Shown piece after piece: positions 62,294 to 64,000 of a DNA stretch of 64,000 nucleotides (positions within the stretch are counted from its first letter, which is position 1; each line of letters opens with the position of its first letter). A program made the position numbers and the translations under genes. The stretch comes from Lachnospiraceae bacterium (lineage in GTDB: Bacteria > Bacillota > Clostridia > Lachnospirales > Lachnospiraceae), in assembly GCA_022781925.1 (NCBI GenBank), contig JALESO010000058.1:1-64000 (forward strand). Direction: 5' to 3'. Below the pieces are notes generated by a model, which saw only the letters and a program-made list of their open reading frames with translations, was not told the origin of the DNA and did not search any database.

Positions 62294-63355
62294 TTACACT
62301 GTCAATTCCTGCATGAGTTTCGGTACGGTTGTGATTTCTCTGATTTCTCCAACCCGGGAACCGCAGAAGATCAGGCCGTTATCCAGATCACCCACAACGG
62401 CATTGATCAGTGCCTGGGTGATGCAGTAAGGCGCAGTGGCCGGATTGCAGGCTTTCAGACAGTTAAAGCAGTGGGAGATTTTGTCCGGTGCTGTCAGCAT
62501 ACGCTCGATAAACGCATTTCTGATGGCACGGCCAGGCATTCCCACCGGGCTTTTAATAATGAGGACATCTTCTTCGGATGCATTGACGTAAGCCTGTTTA
62601 TAGGCATCGCTGGCATCGCATTCCTCGGTGGCTACGAAACGTGTGGCAGCCTGAATACCATCGGCACCGAGTTCCAGGACATGCTTCACATCTTCCGCTG
62701 TGAACATACCACCGGCGACAAATACCGGAATCGTGGTCTGATATTTTTCCTCATAGGTCTGTTTCAGTGCAATGATATTACGGATTTCCGTGTCATAATC
62801 AAGCCCCGGAATATCTTCCAGCTGTTCTCTGGAAAAACCGAGATGTCCGCCGGCCAGTGGACCTTCAATAACCAGAAAATCAGCAGTGCGATGATATTTT
62901 TTATCCCAGAATTTCAATATGACATTTGCGGATTTTGTACTGGAAACAATGGGAGCCAGTGCGACATCATATCCTTCGGCAAATTTTGGCAGCTCTGTCG
63001 GCAGCCCCGCTCCGGAGATGATGGCGTCCACACCTGCGGCACAGGCGGTTTTGACATAGGTTTCATATAACTGGGTGACAGCCATGATGTTGACAGCGAC
63101 CAGTCCATTGCCACCGGCGATTTCTTTTGCTTTTTTGATCTGCTCCGGCAGTACATGCAGATTCGTTTCTTCCGGATGCTTTGCAAAATCCGGATCATCA
63201 TAGCCAATCTGAGCAGTGGAGAGGACACCCATACCGCCTTCCTTTGCGACGGCTCCGGCCAGACGACAGCGGCTGACTCCGATTCCCATTCCACCCTGAA
63301 TGATCGGGAGCTTCAGAAACTTATCTTTCAGATTCAGTGATTTCATGAATTTCAT
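62294..63355 (-). CDS. Nitronate monooxygenase/FabK-like flavoenzyme
   Basis: FMN-dependent TIM-barrel enzyme of 353 residues of the 2-nitropropane dioxygenase/enoyl-ACP reductase II superfamily. FMN stretches are PIIQGGMGIGVS (about residues 17-28), EGPLAGGHLG and VFVAGGMFTAEDV. Near the C-terminus is a Cys-rich block, CFNCLKACNPATAPYC, not standard for FabK. Whether it detoxifies nitronates or acts in lipid synthesis is open; a FabT-like operator in the promoter favours a lipid link. Start at 63355, weak ribosome site. Confidence 0.85.
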   Translation of the reverse strand: MKFMKSLNLKDKFLKLPIIQGGMGIGVSRCRLAGAVAKEGGMGVLSTAQIGYDDPDFAKHPEETNLHVLPEQIKKAKEIAGGNGLVAVNIMAVTQLYETYVKTACAAGVDAIISGAGLPTELPKFAEGYDVALAPIVSSTKSANVILKFWDKKYHRTADFLVIEGPLAGGHLGFSREQLEDIPGLDYDTEIRNIIALKQTYEEKYQTTIPVFVAGGMFTAEDVKHVLELGADGIQAATRFVATEECDASDAYKQAYVNASEEDVLIIKSPVGMPGRAIRNAFIERMLTAPDKISHCFNCLKACNPATAPYCITQALINAVVGDLDNGLIFCGSRVGEIREITTVPKLMQELTV

Positions 63356-63512
63356 TTTTAAATCTCGCTTTCTATTAGAAAATATAAATATTGCGCTTAC
63401 TGTTATGTGTGTTACTTTCGGTTTCTCTGTAAAAAGTACCAGTGCTTCCTGATTTTGTAAAAGCAGTATGAAGTAGCATTTATAATAACGGGAAACAATT
63501 TGATTCGTAAAA

Positions 63513-63529
63513 AGTTTGATAATCAAAGT
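63513..63529. promoter_or_regulatory. FabT-like operator
   Basis: AGTTTGATAATCAAAGT contains the palindrome TTTGATNATCAAA. It lies seven bases downstream of the minus-strand -10, so a bound protein would block the FabK-like gene. Confidence 0.6.
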
Positions 63530-63535
63530 AAAATT

Positions 63536-63564
63536 ATTTTACAACAGCGGGAAGATATAGTCAA
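63536..63564 (-). promoter_or_regulatory. Promoter of the FabK-like gene
   Basis: Minus strand: TTGACT (63559-63564), 17-base spacer, TAAAAT (63536-63541). Confidence 0.75.
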
Positions 63565-63833
63565 TATAAAAAGCATGAAAAACGAGCAGAAGTAGTATTG
63601 AATACCACATGCAAATGATCAATGAAGCAGGAGCAGCATTTTAGAATTCATATATCAAATGTGAGATAACGGACATGCTTGCTATTTCATGCAAAATGGT
63701 ATATGATATCATACAGATTTATAGGAATTCAAACTAAGCGCATATACGTCTCGATTCAATCTCAGGGGAACAAAAAATATTGGGAAAACAGAGCATATGT
63801 GAACAGAGAAACAAAAGGAGAAGTATTAGGAGT

Positions 63834-64000
63834 ATGGAGCAGGATAAGACATTTCTTGGAACAGAACCGATTGGAAAATTATTAATAAAGCTGGCGGTTC
63901 CAACGGTTATTGCGCAGCTGGTAAACATGTTGTACAACATCATAGACCGGGTTTACATCGGACATATTCCAGGAGAGGGCAGCATGGCGCTGACCGGCGT
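63834..64000 (+). CDS. MATE-family transporter, N-terminal part
   Basis: The first 55 codons of a third MATE exporter, cut by the window end. Visible are FLGTEPIGKLLIKLAVPTVI, AQLVNMLYNIIDRVYIGHI and GSMALTGV, the usual first membrane segment. AGGAG sites occur just before the ATG at 63834. The remainder lies outside the window. Confidence 0.85.
   Translation, partial: MEQDKTFLGTEPIGKLLIKLAVPTVIAQLVNMLYNIIDRVYIGHIPGEGSMALTG

Overview
The window reads as a chromosomal segment of a low-to-mid GC Bacillota, most likely a spore-forming gut anaerobe of the Lachnospiraceae type. The clues are sporulation genes (spmAB, a SpoIID protein and a SpoIIQ-like protein), T-box, TPP and manganese leader RNAs, strong AGGAGG-type ribosome sites, a Bacillus-like metG/tatD/rsmA and holB/ricT/rsmI gene order, and MATE, OFA-type and Rpn families common in that group. 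No phage, complete insertion sequence, CRISPR array, rRNA or tRNA gene was seen. The genus is an inference and cannot be fixed from this sequence alone.

Region 1 (0.1-17.3 kb) holds an EamA permease and then a large hexuronate locus. Divergent units uxaA-uxaB-kdgA-kdgK (minus) and uxaC plus a LacI-type regulator (plus) flank a second operon: amino-acid-type ABC ATPase, two tandem bicupins, two TIM-barrel isomerase-like proteins, ABC binding lipoprotein, ABC permease, uxuA, uxuB. Together they can take glucuronate and galacturonate to 2-keto-3-deoxygluconate, then to pyruvate and glyceraldehyde 3-phosphate. Four near-identical palindromes of the form TGTAANCGNTTACA mark the three promoter regions. 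The ABC transporter, bicupins and TIM barrels are not part of the textbook pathway and are the best candidate for an undescribed subsystem. One TIM barrel has lost three of its four expected metal ligands.

Region 2 (17.3-33 kb) contains a tyrosine T-box with tyrS, a TAXI-type binding lipoprotein beside a GltS permease, a membrane acyltransferase, a TPP-riboswitch thiamin salvage operon (thiM-thiE-HAD-thiD-cytX-thiW-thiC), a manganese-riboswitch mntP with a cation antiporter, a broken sufS remnant and a zinc-ribbon protein.

Region 3 (33-54.6 kb) contains a MATE exporter, metG-tatD-rsmA, spoIID and a SpoIIQ-like gene, a GIY-YIG protein, trmB, a D,D-carboxypeptidase, a flavoprotein with a divergent LysR regulator, an OFA-type permease, and the block decarboxylase-guanylate kinase-holB-ricT-trmN6-rsmI.

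Region 4 (54.6-64 kb) contains a second MATE exporter, a DUF885 protein, a FabT-like MarR regulator, spmAB, an Rpn-family nuclease, a nitronate monooxygenase/FabK-like flavoenzyme with a FabT-like operator, and the start of a third MATE exporter.

Between the genes lie four families of structured, dispersed repeats. Two have stems whose sequence differs completely between copies yet stays self-complementary, and every copy of those two sits between convergent genes. Another sits in front of genes, and one occurs twice inside the thiamin operon. The compensatory changes make them strong candidates for functional RNA or DNA structures.
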